Notes: generated by a model from the letters alone, not told the origin. A stretch of 33,028 nt of DNA from Streptococcus suis (GCF_016743335.1 NZ_WCJE01000026.1:1-33028), one strand, 5' to 3'. Shown: positions 1 to 8,324, numbered from the stretch's first letter. Program-made: numbers and translations.

Positions 1-37
1 TTTAATTGTTTAGATAATTTTATGATGAAAAAATAAA

Positions 38-55
38 ATCAGTCCCAAGACTGAT
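38..55 (-). terminator. Rho-independent terminator, minus strand
   Basis: A perfect 7-bp stem (ATCAGTC / GACTGAT) with a CCAA loop. On the minus strand it is followed by TTTATTTTTT, so it would stop leftward transcription. The only minus-strand gene to its right is lysS, which already has a stronger terminator at 471-501, so this may be a backup or a remnant. Confidence 0.55.
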
Positions 56-84
56 GAGATAAAAAGGAGGGGACGTTATAATAG

Positions 85-433
85 CCTCACTTCTCTAAAG
101 TGGAGTCAATATCTCAGCGCAGTGGTTGATTGGAAGATTTGTTTGTGTTTTACACTCCACATCTGGCCTCTATGGCTGATGCGAACAAAGTTCGCTCCAT
201 TTCCAACCTCCAACAGTCACTACTCTGACTGTTTTGTAGCGAACTATGTTCGCTCTATCTCCGACCTCCAAAGGTTCCCCAAACCTTTGGAGCTATGCGG
301 GGGTGGGAGTGAAACAGTCTGGGGATAGACTGTTTCAGCTCAACAACTGGAAATAAAGACTTGTTGACGAACTCTCTATGATTATTTGAGTTCTGTCCCA
401 CTCCCAATCCTAAATATTTTTCATAATCTCCTG
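85..433 (+). repeat. Modular intergenic repeat, copy A (two middle modules)
   Basis: This region aligns with 18894-19223 over most of its length; both copies share the stretch CTCAGCGCAGTGGTTGATTG and end in AATCCTAAATATTTTTCAT. Inside are stacked inverted repeats: GCGAAC/GTTCGC at 181-195 and again at 239-253, a perfect 11-bp stem at 266-292, and a 10-bp stem at 311-336 (GAAACAGTCT/AGACTGTTTC). The middle module of about 58 bp is present twice (starting near 181 and 239), against once in copy B. A plus-strand terminator follows directly. No transposase or credible ORF lies inside. The organisation resembles streptococcal BOX/RUP-type repeats, but I cannot name the family. Confidence 0.8.
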
Positions 434-463
434 AAAATCCTGACCATGTGGTTGGGATTTTTT
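434..463 (+). terminator. Plus-strand terminator after repeat copy A
   Basis: AAAATCC / GGATTTT with a second inner pairing ACCA/TGGT, followed by a T run. It ends a transcript entering from the left edge of the window, so repeat copy A would lie in that gene's 3' untranslated region. Confidence 0.6.
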
Positions 464-470
464 GCATGCA

Positions 471-501
471 AAAACACTCTTGGAATTTCCAAGAGTGTTT
501 T
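471..501 (-). terminator. lysS terminator, near-perfect palindrome
   Basis: A perfect 15-bp inverted repeat (AAAACACTCTTGGAA and its complement) around a single central base. On the minus strand the stem runs into five T residues, so it is the likely terminator of lysS, 143 nt past the stop codon. It may also work on the plus strand. Confidence 0.8.
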
Positions 502-530
502 AAGTAACGGTGTTAAACAGTTTGTAATTT

Positions 531-2176
<1,646 letters not shown>

Positions 2177-2220
2177 TAGAAGAGAGAAAAAATCAGTATA
2201 AATTGCTAATAGGATAGGAA

Positions 2221-2246
2221 AAAACAGCAGAAAATTCTACTGTTTT
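2221..2246 (-). terminator. Terminator of the DUF368-ybaK-phosphatase operon
   Basis: A 12-bp stem with one G-U pair (AAAACAGYAGAA type) followed on the minus strand by a T run. Its 5' arm overlaps the last codons and stop of the phosphatase gene. Confidence 0.75.
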
Positions 2247-2863
2247 GCTTTATAGCTGGTATCATTCCAAGCTAATTCTGTAAAGTTTTCGAAATCGCTT
2301 GTTTCTAAAATAGTAACCGATGCATTATCCAAACCACTTCGGTGACGCAGTTGGGCTGGTGGAAAACCAAGTAGGCGATGGATAGAAGCGGTTAGAAAGG
2401 CACCATGGCTGACGATGAGGACTGTTTCCATGTCTTGCCCTTTCAGCGATTGGACAAAGTCCACCATTCGTTGAGTTACCTGGCGAACGCTCTCAGCTTC
2501 AAATAAGTCATTGTTAAAAAGTGCTAGATTATGTTTGAGTGCCCAGGCTTGTTTGGGGTAGATGGCACGAAAAATTGCTATCTTGCTTCCTTCTAACGTT
2601 CCAAAATTCCATTCACGCAATTGTTGTGTGGTTAGAACGGTTTGGCAATGGTGATTGGCTTTTGCAATTTCTACGGCAGTGCTATGTGCGCGCTGCAAAT
2701 CACTAGAATAAATAGCATCAAAGGGGATTTCAGCAAGGTATTTGCCTAGTTTTTCTAAATCCTGATAAGATTCAGGCAAAAGAGCTGAATCACCAGAATA
2801 ACCTTGAAAACGGCCTTCCAGATTCCACTCGGTCTTTCCATGTCGGACAAAGTAGAGTTTCAA
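2237..2863 (-). CDS. Histidine phosphatase family protein (phosphoglycerate mutase-like)
   Basis: A 208-residue member of the histidine phosphatase superfamily. The phospho-accepting RHG motif is at 7-9, the conserved arginine at about 58 (SSDLQRA), the acidic residue at about 84 (REWNFG) and the second histidine at about 153 (VSHGAFL). This family hydrolyses phosphate esters; the substrate cannot be read from sequence, and broad-specificity phosphatase is likelier than glycolytic mutase. The start codon is TTG: AAACTC follows directly, GGAGG lies 8 nt upstream, and the TTGA overlaps the stop of the preceding ybaK-like gene by 4 nt. Third gene of a three-gene minus-strand operon behind the DUF368 gene. 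Confidence 0.88.
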   Translation of the reverse strand: MKLYFVRHGKTEWNLEGRFQGYSGDSALLPESYQDLEKLGKYLAEIPFDAIYSSDLQRAHSTAVEIAKANHHCQTVLTTQQLREWNFGTLEGSKIAIFRAIYPKQAWALKHNLALFNNDLFEAESVRQVTQRMVDFVQSLKGQDMETVLIVSHGAFLTASIHRLLGFPPAQLRHRSGLDNASVTILETSDFENFTELAWNDTSYKAKQ

Positions 2864-3348
2864 GGGTAATCCCTCCTCTCAATAATATCCGCAAAGCTTG
2901 CATTGACAAAATCAGCTAAAACCTGGCTGTCGATTTTAATCGAGCGACCAATTTCACCAGCAGAGACAATCAAGTAACTGAGTTCAAGGGCTGATTGGTC
3001 AATGTAGATTGGGAAATTATGCTTCTGACGAATACCCACGGGATTGTTGGCGCCGTGGACGTAGCCAGTTGTTTTTTCCAAGTTCTTTTGTGGAATCATG
3101 CTGACTTTTTTATTGCCTGAGATCTTGGCTAATTTTTTCTCAGACAGGTGTTCTGTGATTGGGACAATGCCGATAATTGGTCCGGTTTTATCTCCAGTTA
3201 ATGCCAGTGTTTTGTAAATTTCGTGTTCTTCAATTCCTGGTGGAAGTTGACCTTCGAAGGCATTTAAAACAAGGCTATCATGATTGATCTTAGCCTTGTC
3301 CAATATTTGGTCCACCAAGGTTTTCTTTATTTTAACCTTTTTTGCCAT
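2860..3348 (-). CDS. ybaK: YbaK/EbsC-type Cys-tRNA(Pro) deacylase
   Basis: A 162-residue YbaK/aminoacyl-tRNA deacylase domain protein, full length for the family. Members hydrolyse cysteine wrongly attached to tRNA-Pro. Visible family features are the N-terminal LVDQILDKAKI helix, the GNKKVSM segment and the final GEIGRSIKID segment. Its ATG overlaps the stop of the upstream DUF368 gene by one base (TAATG) and its stop overlaps the TTG start of the phosphatase by 4 nt, so the three genes are translationally coupled. Function is by family; this protein has no direct support beyond sequence. Confidence 0.88.
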   Translation of the reverse strand: MAKKVKIKKTLVDQILDKAKINHDSLVLNAFEGQLPPGIEEHEIYKTLALTGDKTGPIIGIVPITEHLSEKKLAKISGNKKVSMIPQKNLEKTTGYVHGANNPVGIRQKHNFPIYIDQSALELSYLIVSAGEIGRSIKIDSQVLADFVNASFADIIERRDYP

Positions 3349-4190
3349 TATTTATATTTTTCCTCAAGTTTACTCATCCAAAGCCCTAACCATGCTCCTA
3401 GTATAAATAGGACAATAGCAGCAATCCATGTAACAAAGTTAGTTCCAGCATAGGAAATAGACTCTTTATTACTTGCTTGTGGAATCAAAATTAGGAGAGT
3501 AGAAGATGAAACGATACCAATAATAAAGTGATAAACACGTGAATGGTATACTTTCAGAGCGTGGTCCATTGCTTTTGAAAATGCAACCATTGCAAGAACA
3601 CCACCGATTGCGATTGGTAGGAAGGTACCGAATAGATCAAGTGATTTGAAACCATTTAGCATTGGCGTGTAGATACCCAAAATCAATAGTAAGTTTGAAG
3701 GGCTGAGTCCAGGAACAAGTACCCCTAAAGCAATCAAGGCACCTGCCAAGACAAAACTTGCAAAAGTAGCTGGAAGCGTCCCGACAAGATCGCTTAAATT
3801 GTAAAGTAGGAGGCCAGAAATAATGAATGTTCCAATCAACCAAGCTAAATCAATGCTATCTCGTTTGCTCTTTTGAGTTGATTCTTTAAGTAGGCTAGGA
3901 ATAGTTCCCACGATTGCTCCCGCAAATGCCCACAAAACTGGGACTTGGAAATGTTGCAATAAAAATTCTACAGGGAAAGAGAAAAGGGCGATTCCCAAAA
4001 TTCCACCAATTCCTACAGGAACAAAATAAAGAAAGTTTTCCTTGAAATCTTTTCGAATATTTGCTAAAAATCCAATTAGTCGCTCATAGATTCCGAGGAT
4101 AGCAGCGAGTACCCCCCCAGAGACACCAGGTAAGATAAAGCCGAGTGCGATAATCATACCTTTAATAATTCTTGAAATCCAAGAAGCCAT
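3348..4190 (-). CDS. DUF368 polytopic membrane protein (PopT-type lipid carrier translocase candidate)
   Basis: A 280-residue integral membrane protein with about eight hydrophobic segments. The family signature is near the N-terminus (GFILPGVSGGVLAAILGIYE) and echoed in the second half (LVPGLSPSNLLLILGIY), an internal repeat typical of DUF368. Some DUF368 proteins (PopT) recycle undecaprenyl phosphate across the membrane for cell-wall synthesis; applying that here is inference. I chose the ATG at 4190 because GGAGG lies 7 nt upstream, rather than a longer version starting at 4202. First gene of the operon with ybaK and a phosphatase; promoter at 4222-4230. Confidence 0.85.
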   Translation of the reverse strand: MASWISRIIKGMIIALGFILPGVSGGVLAAILGIYERLIGFLANIRKDFKENFLYFVPVGIGGILGIALFSFPVEFLLQHFQVPVLWAFAGAIVGTIPSLLKESTQKSKRDSIDLAWLIGTFIISGLLLYNLSDLVGTLPATFASFVLAGALIALGVLVPGLSPSNLLLILGIYTPMLNGFKSLDLFGTFLPIAIGGVLAMVAFSKAMDHALKVYHSRVYHFIIGIVSSSTLLILIPQASNKESISYAGTNFVTWIAAIVLFILGAWLGLWMSKLEEKYK

Positions 4191-4221
4191 AATTTCCTCC
4201 AAAATGTATTATAACGTTCCT

Positions 4222-4230
4222 ATTATAGCA
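4222..4230 (-). promoter_or_regulatory. Promoter of the DUF368 operon, extended -10
   Basis: The minus strand reads TGCTATAAT, a perfect extended -10. Expected transcription start is near 4215, 25 nt before the ATG. Confidence 0.6.
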
Positions 4231-4250
4231 TAAAGCAAGTAAAAATAATT

Positions 4251-4290
4251 AAAAAGACTGCCTGTTAGATAAAATCCAGCAGGCAGTTTT
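4251..4290 (-). terminator. thiT terminator
   Basis: Stem ACTGCCTG (minus strand, 4287-4280) with CAGGCAGT (4264-4257), followed by CTTTTT. It lies just past the thiT stop at 4293. Confidence 0.8.
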
Positions 4291-4292
4291 GG

Positions 4293-4841
4293 TTAAAGAT
4301 TGTAAAAACCTGGTCTTGCTCTATAGAGTAAAATGAGCAGAATAGAGGCAATTGCAGTGGAAGGAAGAATATAGCTGATATTGTAGGTAAAGGAATAGAG
4401 CCAGACAGGGGTACCAGTTGGGGCGTAGTCTGCGTAGAAAATAATTCCTGATAAGAAGGTAGCTACCAATCGGATGCTTCCTCCTAGAAAACTAGCCAGA
4501 GTAATGATGAGGGTAGCATTTTTTAGATTTTTTTGTTTGGATAGGGTGGGAGCCACTAAACCTGCTAAACCAATTCCGGCGTAAGAAAGTACGTAGTCAA
4601 GAAAAACTTGAAAAATGTTTAGGAAGTAGCCACCGTAGAAAAGTTGAATGGTTCCGACAATACCACCAGTAAGAACCCCCACCCCTAGTCCGTGGCGTAG
4701 AGCAAGCAGTAAGATTGGAAGCATGACTAAAGACACAGATCCACCTTGGGGCATTGTAAAGAGCGGGATTTTGTCAAAGACGAGGGCGATTGCAGAAAAG
4801 ATAGCAACTTCAGCTAGAATAGACAATTTGGATTTGGACAT
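4293..4841 (-). CDS. thiT: Thiamine ECF transporter substrate-binding component ThiT
   Basis: A 182-residue membrane protein that binds thiamine and docks onto the shared EcfA/EcfA'/EcfT energising module, which is not in this window. About six hydrophobic segments are seen. The N-terminal AEVAIFSAIALVFDKIP and the SVSLVMLPILLLALRHG segment fit the ThiT family, as does the C-terminal aromatic-rich PVWLYSFTYNISYILP. Identification is strongly supported by the TPP riboswitch leader at 4842-5000. The ribosome binding site (AAAGGAG at about 4849-4855 on the minus strand) lies inside a regulatory hairpin. Monocistronic, with its own terminator at 4251-4290. Confidence 0.95.
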   Translation of the reverse strand: MSKSKLSILAEVAIFSAIALVFDKIPLFTMPQGGSVSLVMLPILLLALRHGLGVGVLTGGIVGTIQLFYGGYFLNIFQVFLDYVLSYAGIGLAGLVAPTLSKQKNLKNATLIITLASFLGGSIRLVATFLSGIIFYADYAPTGTPVWLYSFTYNISYILPSTAIASILLILLYRARPGFYNL

Positions 4842-4847
4842 AAAAAG

Positions 4848-4876
4848 ACTCCTTTGTAGATAGTCAACAAAGGAGT
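4848..4876 (-). promoter_or_regulatory. Ribosome-binding-site sequestering hairpin of the thiT leader
   Basis: On the minus strand ACTCCTTTGT pairs perfectly with ACAAAGGAGT across a 9-nt loop. The 3' arm contains the thiT Shine-Dalgarno sequence and is followed by CTTTTT, so it could block translation or act as a terminator. This is the expression platform of the TPP riboswitch. Confidence 0.7.
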
Positions 4877-4910
4877 GTTTATAGCAGAGTATAGTATCAT
4901 TCTATAAAGC

Positions 4911-4991
4911 ACACAATTCCTACGCTAGTGTTAACTAGATCAGGTTCGAGGATTTCGCAGTTGCGATCTCAGCCGAAGCACTCCTTTGTGT
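4911..4991 (-). ncRNA. TPP riboswitch aptamer (THI element) upstream of thiT
   Basis: Read on the minus strand, it shows the conserved GCTTCGGCTGAGA core, then CGAACCTGATCTAGTTAACACTAGCGTAGGAA, here broken for reading as CGAACCTGATCTAG and GCGTAGGAA. P1 can form from ACACAA (4991-4986) and TTGTGT (4916-4911). The ligand is thiamine pyrophosphate and the gene controlled is thiT; high TPP should lower expression. The leader starts near 5000 from the promoter at 5007-5015. Confidence 0.95.
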
Positions 4992-5006
4992 ATATGTAAT
5001 TGGTAG

Positions 5007-5015
5007 ATTATAGCA
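5007..5015 (-). promoter_or_regulatory. thiT promoter, extended -10
   Basis: The minus strand reads TGCTATAAT immediately after the lysozyme gene stop (5018-5020), so the upstream promoter half lies within the end of that gene. Expected start near 5000, just ahead of the aptamer. Confidence 0.6.
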
Positions 5016-5017
5016 TT

Positions 5018-5872
5018 TTATTCGGGGGTTGTAAATAGTTTCTGATAAACTTCATTAGGATCCTTCAGGGTAGTAATAATGTTGAGGTCGAGGTGGTGTT
5101 CAAAGCCGTTTACATAACCACGTGAGGTATATTGGTGAAGATCGTAGTCCAAGTCAGTATTTGGAGCGGCATTGTAGTAGCCAGAATCATCACCGTATGT
5201 AGGAATCCAAATGGCGTCAAATTTATCCACATTGATGCTGTGGTCTTCCATGAAATAGGTTCCGACGTAAATTCCAATGTTTTTAGCACCGAGAGTTTCT
5301 AACTCTTTTCGAAAAGCCTCCACTCCAGCATTCATATCATCCATGGTATATTCTTCAACGTCTAACCAATAGAAGGTTGGCTTGTACTTATTTGCGGCCT
5401 TATAAAAGCTTTGAGCTTCCTCCTGCATGCTCTCAATGCTATTTCCTGTGACATAGGCATAGACAGCAACAGGTATATTTCTTGCCTGGAATTCTTTAAT
5501 ATGGGTATCAAAGGATTTATCTAACCCATTTTTATCAGTCGCTGTATTTTCGTTTTTAGTGTGTGAGCCACTTTGAATACGAACGATTGCGCCAGAAATA
5601 TTTTTGCTAAGTGTATCGTAGTCAATTTCAGACGGTCTCTGCCAAGCAGAAACGTCGACGATAGGTTTCATTTCGAGCGCATTTGCAATGTAATAACTTG
5701 AACTAGAATTTGTTGTTTTAGAACTTGTACTGGTGTTTGATTGTTTGACTGCGGGTTCATTAGCCACCTCCGTCTTATTTACAGTATTTCCAGTCACCCC
5801 AGTGATGAAAATAAGAGCAAAGAAGGATAGGAAAAAAACAACAACAATCATCGGATTTAGTTTCTTTCTCAT
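5018..5872 (-). CDS. GH25-family lysozyme, membrane-anchored or secreted
   Basis: A 284-residue protein. Residues about 8-28 form one hydrophobic segment (signal anchor or uncleaved signal), followed by a Ser/Thr/Asn-rich linker to about 60, then a GH25 domain. Family features are PIVDVSAWQ near 70, GAIVRIQSG, FYWLDVEEYT (the Asp-x-Glu catalytic region) and GIYVGTYF. GH25 enzymes cleave the MurNAc-GlcNAc bond of peptidoglycan; the target here (own wall or competitors) is unknown. No Shine-Dalgarno is visible: a TTGATT-17-TAGAAT promoter places the start of transcription at or next to the ATG, so the message may be leaderless. It is divergent from the ECF/DUF4430 pair. Confidence 0.9.
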   Translation of the reverse strand: MRKKLNPMIVVVFFLSFFALIFITGVTGNTVNKTEVANEPAVKQSNTSTSSKTTNSSSSYYIANALEMKPIVDVSAWQRPSEIDYDTLSKNISGAIVRIQSGSHTKNENTATDKNGLDKSFDTHIKEFQARNIPVAVYAYVTGNSIESMQEEAQSFYKAANKYKPTFYWLDVEEYTMDDMNAGVEAFRKELETLGAKNIGIYVGTYFMEDHSINVDKFDAIWIPTYGDDSGYYNAAPNTDLDYDLHQYTSRGYVNGFEHHLDLNIITTLKDPNEVYQKLFTTPE

Positions 5873-5879
5873 CTCATCA

Positions 5880-5908
5880 ATTCTACCGTAAAATCATGAA
5901 AAAATCAA
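5880..5908 (-). promoter_or_regulatory. Promoter of the GH25 gene
   Basis: On the minus strand TTGATT and TAGAAT (5885-5880) are separated by 17 nt. Only 7 nt lie between the -10 box and the ATG, which implies a leaderless transcript. Confidence 0.55.
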
Positions 5909-5934
5909 AAAAATACGATTCAAGAAATAGTAAA

Positions 5935-6033
5935 GGGGACCTCTAAAAACTCCCAAAATTGCGAATTTGGAGTTACAAAAACCTTGTTAAATCAACATTT
6001 TAAATTTTAGAAAATTAGTTTTTAGAGGTCCCC
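5935..6033. mobile_element. MITE-like palindromic element with TAAA target duplication
   Basis: Terminal inverted repeats of 17-18 bp are perfect (GGGGACCTCTAAAAACT at 5935-5951 and its complement at 6017-6033). The 99-bp unit is flanked by TAAA on both sides (5931-5934 and 6034-6037), as expected of a target-site duplication. An inner hairpin AACTCC/GGAGTT lies at about 5948-5974. There is no coding capacity, so it would need a transposase in trans. It sits between the divergent lysozyme and ECF genes. Confidence 0.8.
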
Positions 6034-6050
6034 TAAAAGATTATCTGAAC

Positions 6051-6079
6051 TTGACATAATAAAGGGAATAGGGTAGGCT
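6051..6079 (+). promoter_or_regulatory. Putative promoter of the ECF-DUF4430 operon
   Basis: A consensus -35 TTGACA at 6051-6056 is followed 17 nt later by a weak -10 (TAGGCT). The expected start is near 6086, one or two bases before the ATG at 6088. Confidence 0.45.
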
Positions 6080-6087
6080 AAATTGGT

Positions 6088-6591
6088 ATGCATGACAAAA
6101 GTGAAAAAGTAAGACGTGTTAGTCAGCTCGTTGTTCTGTCCTCTTTGACGATTGTTTTAAGGGTGGTTTTTGGGCCATTTCCCAATATAAAGCCTCTCAC
6201 GGCTATTTTCCTCGTTGTTCTGTCCTATTTCAGTTTGCTGGAGAGCTGGATATTGATGATACTAGTGATGGTAGGGAGTGGCTTGCTATTTGGATTTGGC
6301 ACAGTTGTTTTGTGGCAAGTTCTTAGTTTTGCTTTTATCCAATTTATATGGTGGTTGGCAATCGGTCCTTTTATCAAAAAAGAGAACATTCCCTTGTGGC
6401 TACAGAGTCTTCTGGCGGGGATTCTTGTCTTTTTGTATGGTCTAACGATAAGTTTTTTATCTGCTACACAGTTTGGGACTTCCCCTATCGTCTTTTGGCT
6501 TAATGGTCTAGTCTTTGATGGTTTACACGCTGCTTCAACAGTTTTGTTTTATCCAATTATTGATTATATTTTTAGGAGATTTTATAAATGA
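6088..6591 (+). CDS. ECF transporter S component, substrate unknown
   Basis: A 167-residue membrane protein of about five to six hydrophobic helices after a short charged N-terminus (MHDKSEKVRR). Length and layout fit substrate-binding S components of group II ECF transporters, which share an EcfA/A'/T module encoded elsewhere. It overlaps the following DUF4430 lipoprotein gene by the ATGA tetranucleotide, so the two are coupled. No riboswitch is visible upstream, so nothing on the RNA level names the ligand. The pairing with a DUF4430 protein hints at a corrinoid-like or other cofactor ligand, an inference only. The start has no clear Shine-Dalgarno and may be leaderless. Confidence 0.8.
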   Translation: MHDKSEKVRRVSQLVVLSSLTIVLRVVFGPFPNIKPLTAIFLVVLSYFSLLESWILMILVMVGSGLLFGFGTVVLWQVLSFAFIQFIWWLAIGPFIKKENIPLWLQSLLAGILVFLYGLTISFLSATQFGTSPIVFWLNGLVFDGLHAASTVLFYPIIDYIFRRFYK

Positions 6592-6953
6592 AAAAAATTA
6601 GTATTATGTTGATGGTTGTCTTCTCGCTCTTCTTGGCTGCTTGTACAAACACTACTGAGAAACAGAGTGACTCGGCTATCGAAGTCACTTTACAGATTAC
6701 AACCAAGGACAAAGAGAATCGTCAGGAAGTGACTGCGGAAGAAGGTGATAGTGTCATGGATGTACTTAAAGAACATCATGACATTGTAGAAGACAATGGT
6801 TTGATAACAGAAATTGATGGTGTTAGCCAAGATGCGAGTACCAATACATACTGGATGTATAAAGTTAATGGCAAAATGGCTGATAAAGGGGCGAAAGACC
6901 TTACAGTTGCGAATGGGGATGAAATTGAATTTTATCTTGAAACATTTGAATAG
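6588..6953 (+). CDS. DUF4430 (transcobalamin-like domain) lipoprotein
   Basis: A 121-residue lipoprotein. The signal peptide ends in the lipobox LAAC, with Cys19 as the lipidated residue. The mature part has the DUF4430 pattern: DSVMDVLKEHH near 50-60, then NTYWMYKVNGK and GDEIEFYLE at the end. DUF4430 resembles the beta domain of transcobalamin/intrinsic factor; similar domains act in surface binding of small ligands or as adhesion modules. AGGAG lies 9 nt before the ATG, which overlaps the ECF S-component stop by 4 nt. A TTCG-loop terminator follows. It probably delivers a ligand to the S component, an inference from the operon. Confidence 0.82.
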   Translation: MKKISIMLMVVFSLFLAACTNTTEKQSDSAIEVTLQITTKDKENRQEVTAEEGDSVMDVLKEHHDIVEDNGLITEIDGVSQDASTNTYWMYKVNGKMADKGAKDLTVANGDEIEFYLETFE

Positions 6954-6958
6954 ATATG

Positions 6959-6977
6959 AAAGGCTTCGGCCTTTTTC
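6959..6977 (+). terminator. Terminator of the ECF-DUF4430 operon
   Basis: AAAGGC-TTCG-GCCTTT followed by TTC, five bases past the stop codon of the lipoprotein gene. Confidence 0.8.
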
Positions 6978-7048
6978 TTGTCGACAAAAGTTAGTTCCGA
7001 ATGTTTGCAGAGCAACTTAGAAAGTGATAAGTATTTTTATACAAAGTA

Positions 7049-7057
7049 TGCTATAAT
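7049..7057 (+). promoter_or_regulatory. ftsW promoter, extended -10
   Basis: TGCTATAAT, a perfect extended -10. Expected start is near 7064, 26 nt before the ATG, leaving room for AAGAAGG as ribosome binding site. Confidence 0.6.
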
Positions 7058-7089
7058 AAGAGCTATACTCGAAGAAGGTTGGATAAGCA

Positions 7090-8304
7090 ATGAAGATTGA
7101 CAAACGCCAGTTGTTGAATTATTCCATACTGATTCCCTATCTCATCTTATCGGTGATTGGGTTGGTCATGGTCTATTCGACAACCAGTGCTACGCAAATT
7201 ATTAATGGTAGAAATCCATTTAGAACAGTGATTAACCAGGCAGGATTCTGGATTGTCAGCTTGGTAGCAATCTATACGATTTATCGTATGAAATTAAGTT
7301 TTTTACGCAAGAAAGCCGTTATCTATTCGGTTATTTTGGTAGAAGTATTTCTGTTAGCTATTTCTCGGTTGTTTACTCCGATTAACGGGGCTCATGGCTG
7401 GATTCCTCTGCCAATCGCAGGAACCTTGCAGCCGGCAGAATATTTGAAATTAATTATCATTTGGTATCTGGCACATGAGTTTGCAAAACAACAGGCGGAT
7501 ATTCGGACTTATGACTATGTATCGTTGATTAAAGGAAGTTGGATTCCGAAAGAGTTTACAGATTGGCGGGTGGTCAGTCTGTTCCTCCTTGGTCTAGTTG
7601 CGACACTGCCAGACTTGGGAAATGCGACGATTATTGTGCTGATTATGGTCGTGATGATTAGTGTGAGTGGGATTGCCTATCGCTGGTTTTCAACAGCGAT
7701 TTTGGGAATTGTGGCCGCCTCAACAGTTATTCTAGGGACTATTCGTATTTTGGGTGTAGAAACGGTGGAAAAAATTCCGCTCTTTGGTTATATTGCTCGT
7801 CGTTTTGCTGCCTATTTTGATCCATTTGGTAATGCCACCAACTCAGGTCTTCAATTGACTCATTCTTACTATGCGATGAGTAACGGTGGATGGCTTGGAC
7901 GTGGCTTGGGAAATTCGATTGAGAAAAAGGGGTATCTACCAGAGGCCCACACCGACTTTGCGTTTTCGATTGTCATTGAAGAACTCGGTTTTGTCGGAGC
8001 TAGTTTAATTCTAGCCTTATTGTTCTTTTTGATTATTCGAATTATTATTGTAGGCGTCCGTGCTCGTAGTCCATTTAATGCGATGATGGCACTTGGAATG
8101 GCAGGTATGCTTCTAATTCAAACATTTGTCAATATCGGAGGAATTTCAGGAATTATTCCTGCGACGGGGGTAACTTTCCCCTTCTTGTCACAGGGTGGAT
8201 CGAGTCTTTTGATTATTTCCATCGGGATAGGGTTTGTTTTGAATATTGATGCTAGTGAAAAACGTCGATTAATTGAAGAAGAAATAGAGCGTACGCTAAT
8301 TTAG
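7090..8304 (+). CDS. ftsW: Cell-division SEDS glycosyltransferase FtsW
   Basis: A 404-residue SEDS-family membrane protein, about ten hydrophobic helices. SEDS proteins polymerise lipid II glycan strands with a partner class B PBP; FtsW does this at the division septum. Visible signatures are GAHGWIPLP...LQPAEYLKL near 98-122, PDLGNATI, GGWLGRGLGNS and the catalytic-loop segment LPEAHTDFAFSIVIEELG near 282-299. FtsW is preferred over RodA because it sits directly upstream of ppc, an arrangement known in streptococci. ppc starts 20 nt downstream. Confidence 0.92.
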   Translation: MKIDKRQLLNYSILIPYLILSVIGLVMVYSTTSATQIINGRNPFRTVINQAGFWIVSLVAIYTIYRMKLSFLRKKAVIYSVILVEVFLLAISRLFTPINGAHGWIPLPIAGTLQPAEYLKLIIIWYLAHEFAKQQADIRTYDYVSLIKGSWIPKEFTDWRVVSLFLLGLVATLPDLGNATIIVLIMVVMISVSGIAYRWFSTAILGIVAASTVILGTIRILGVETVEKIPLFGYIARRFAAYFDPFGNATNSGLQLTHSYYAMSNGGWLGRGLGNSIEKKGYLPEAHTDFAFSIVIEELGFVGASLILALLFFLIIRIIIVGVRARSPFNAMMALGMAGMLLIQTFVNIGGISGIIPATGVTFPFLSQGGSSLLIISIGIGFVLNIDASEKRRLIEEEIERTLI

Positions 8305-8324
8305 AGATAGGAAAGAGGTAGGAG

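Noticed and set aside
5935..6033. Simple bidirectional terminator
   Set aside because: The arms are 17-18 bp but separated by 65 bp, lack T runs, and are flanked by a target-type duplication; MITE is the better reading.
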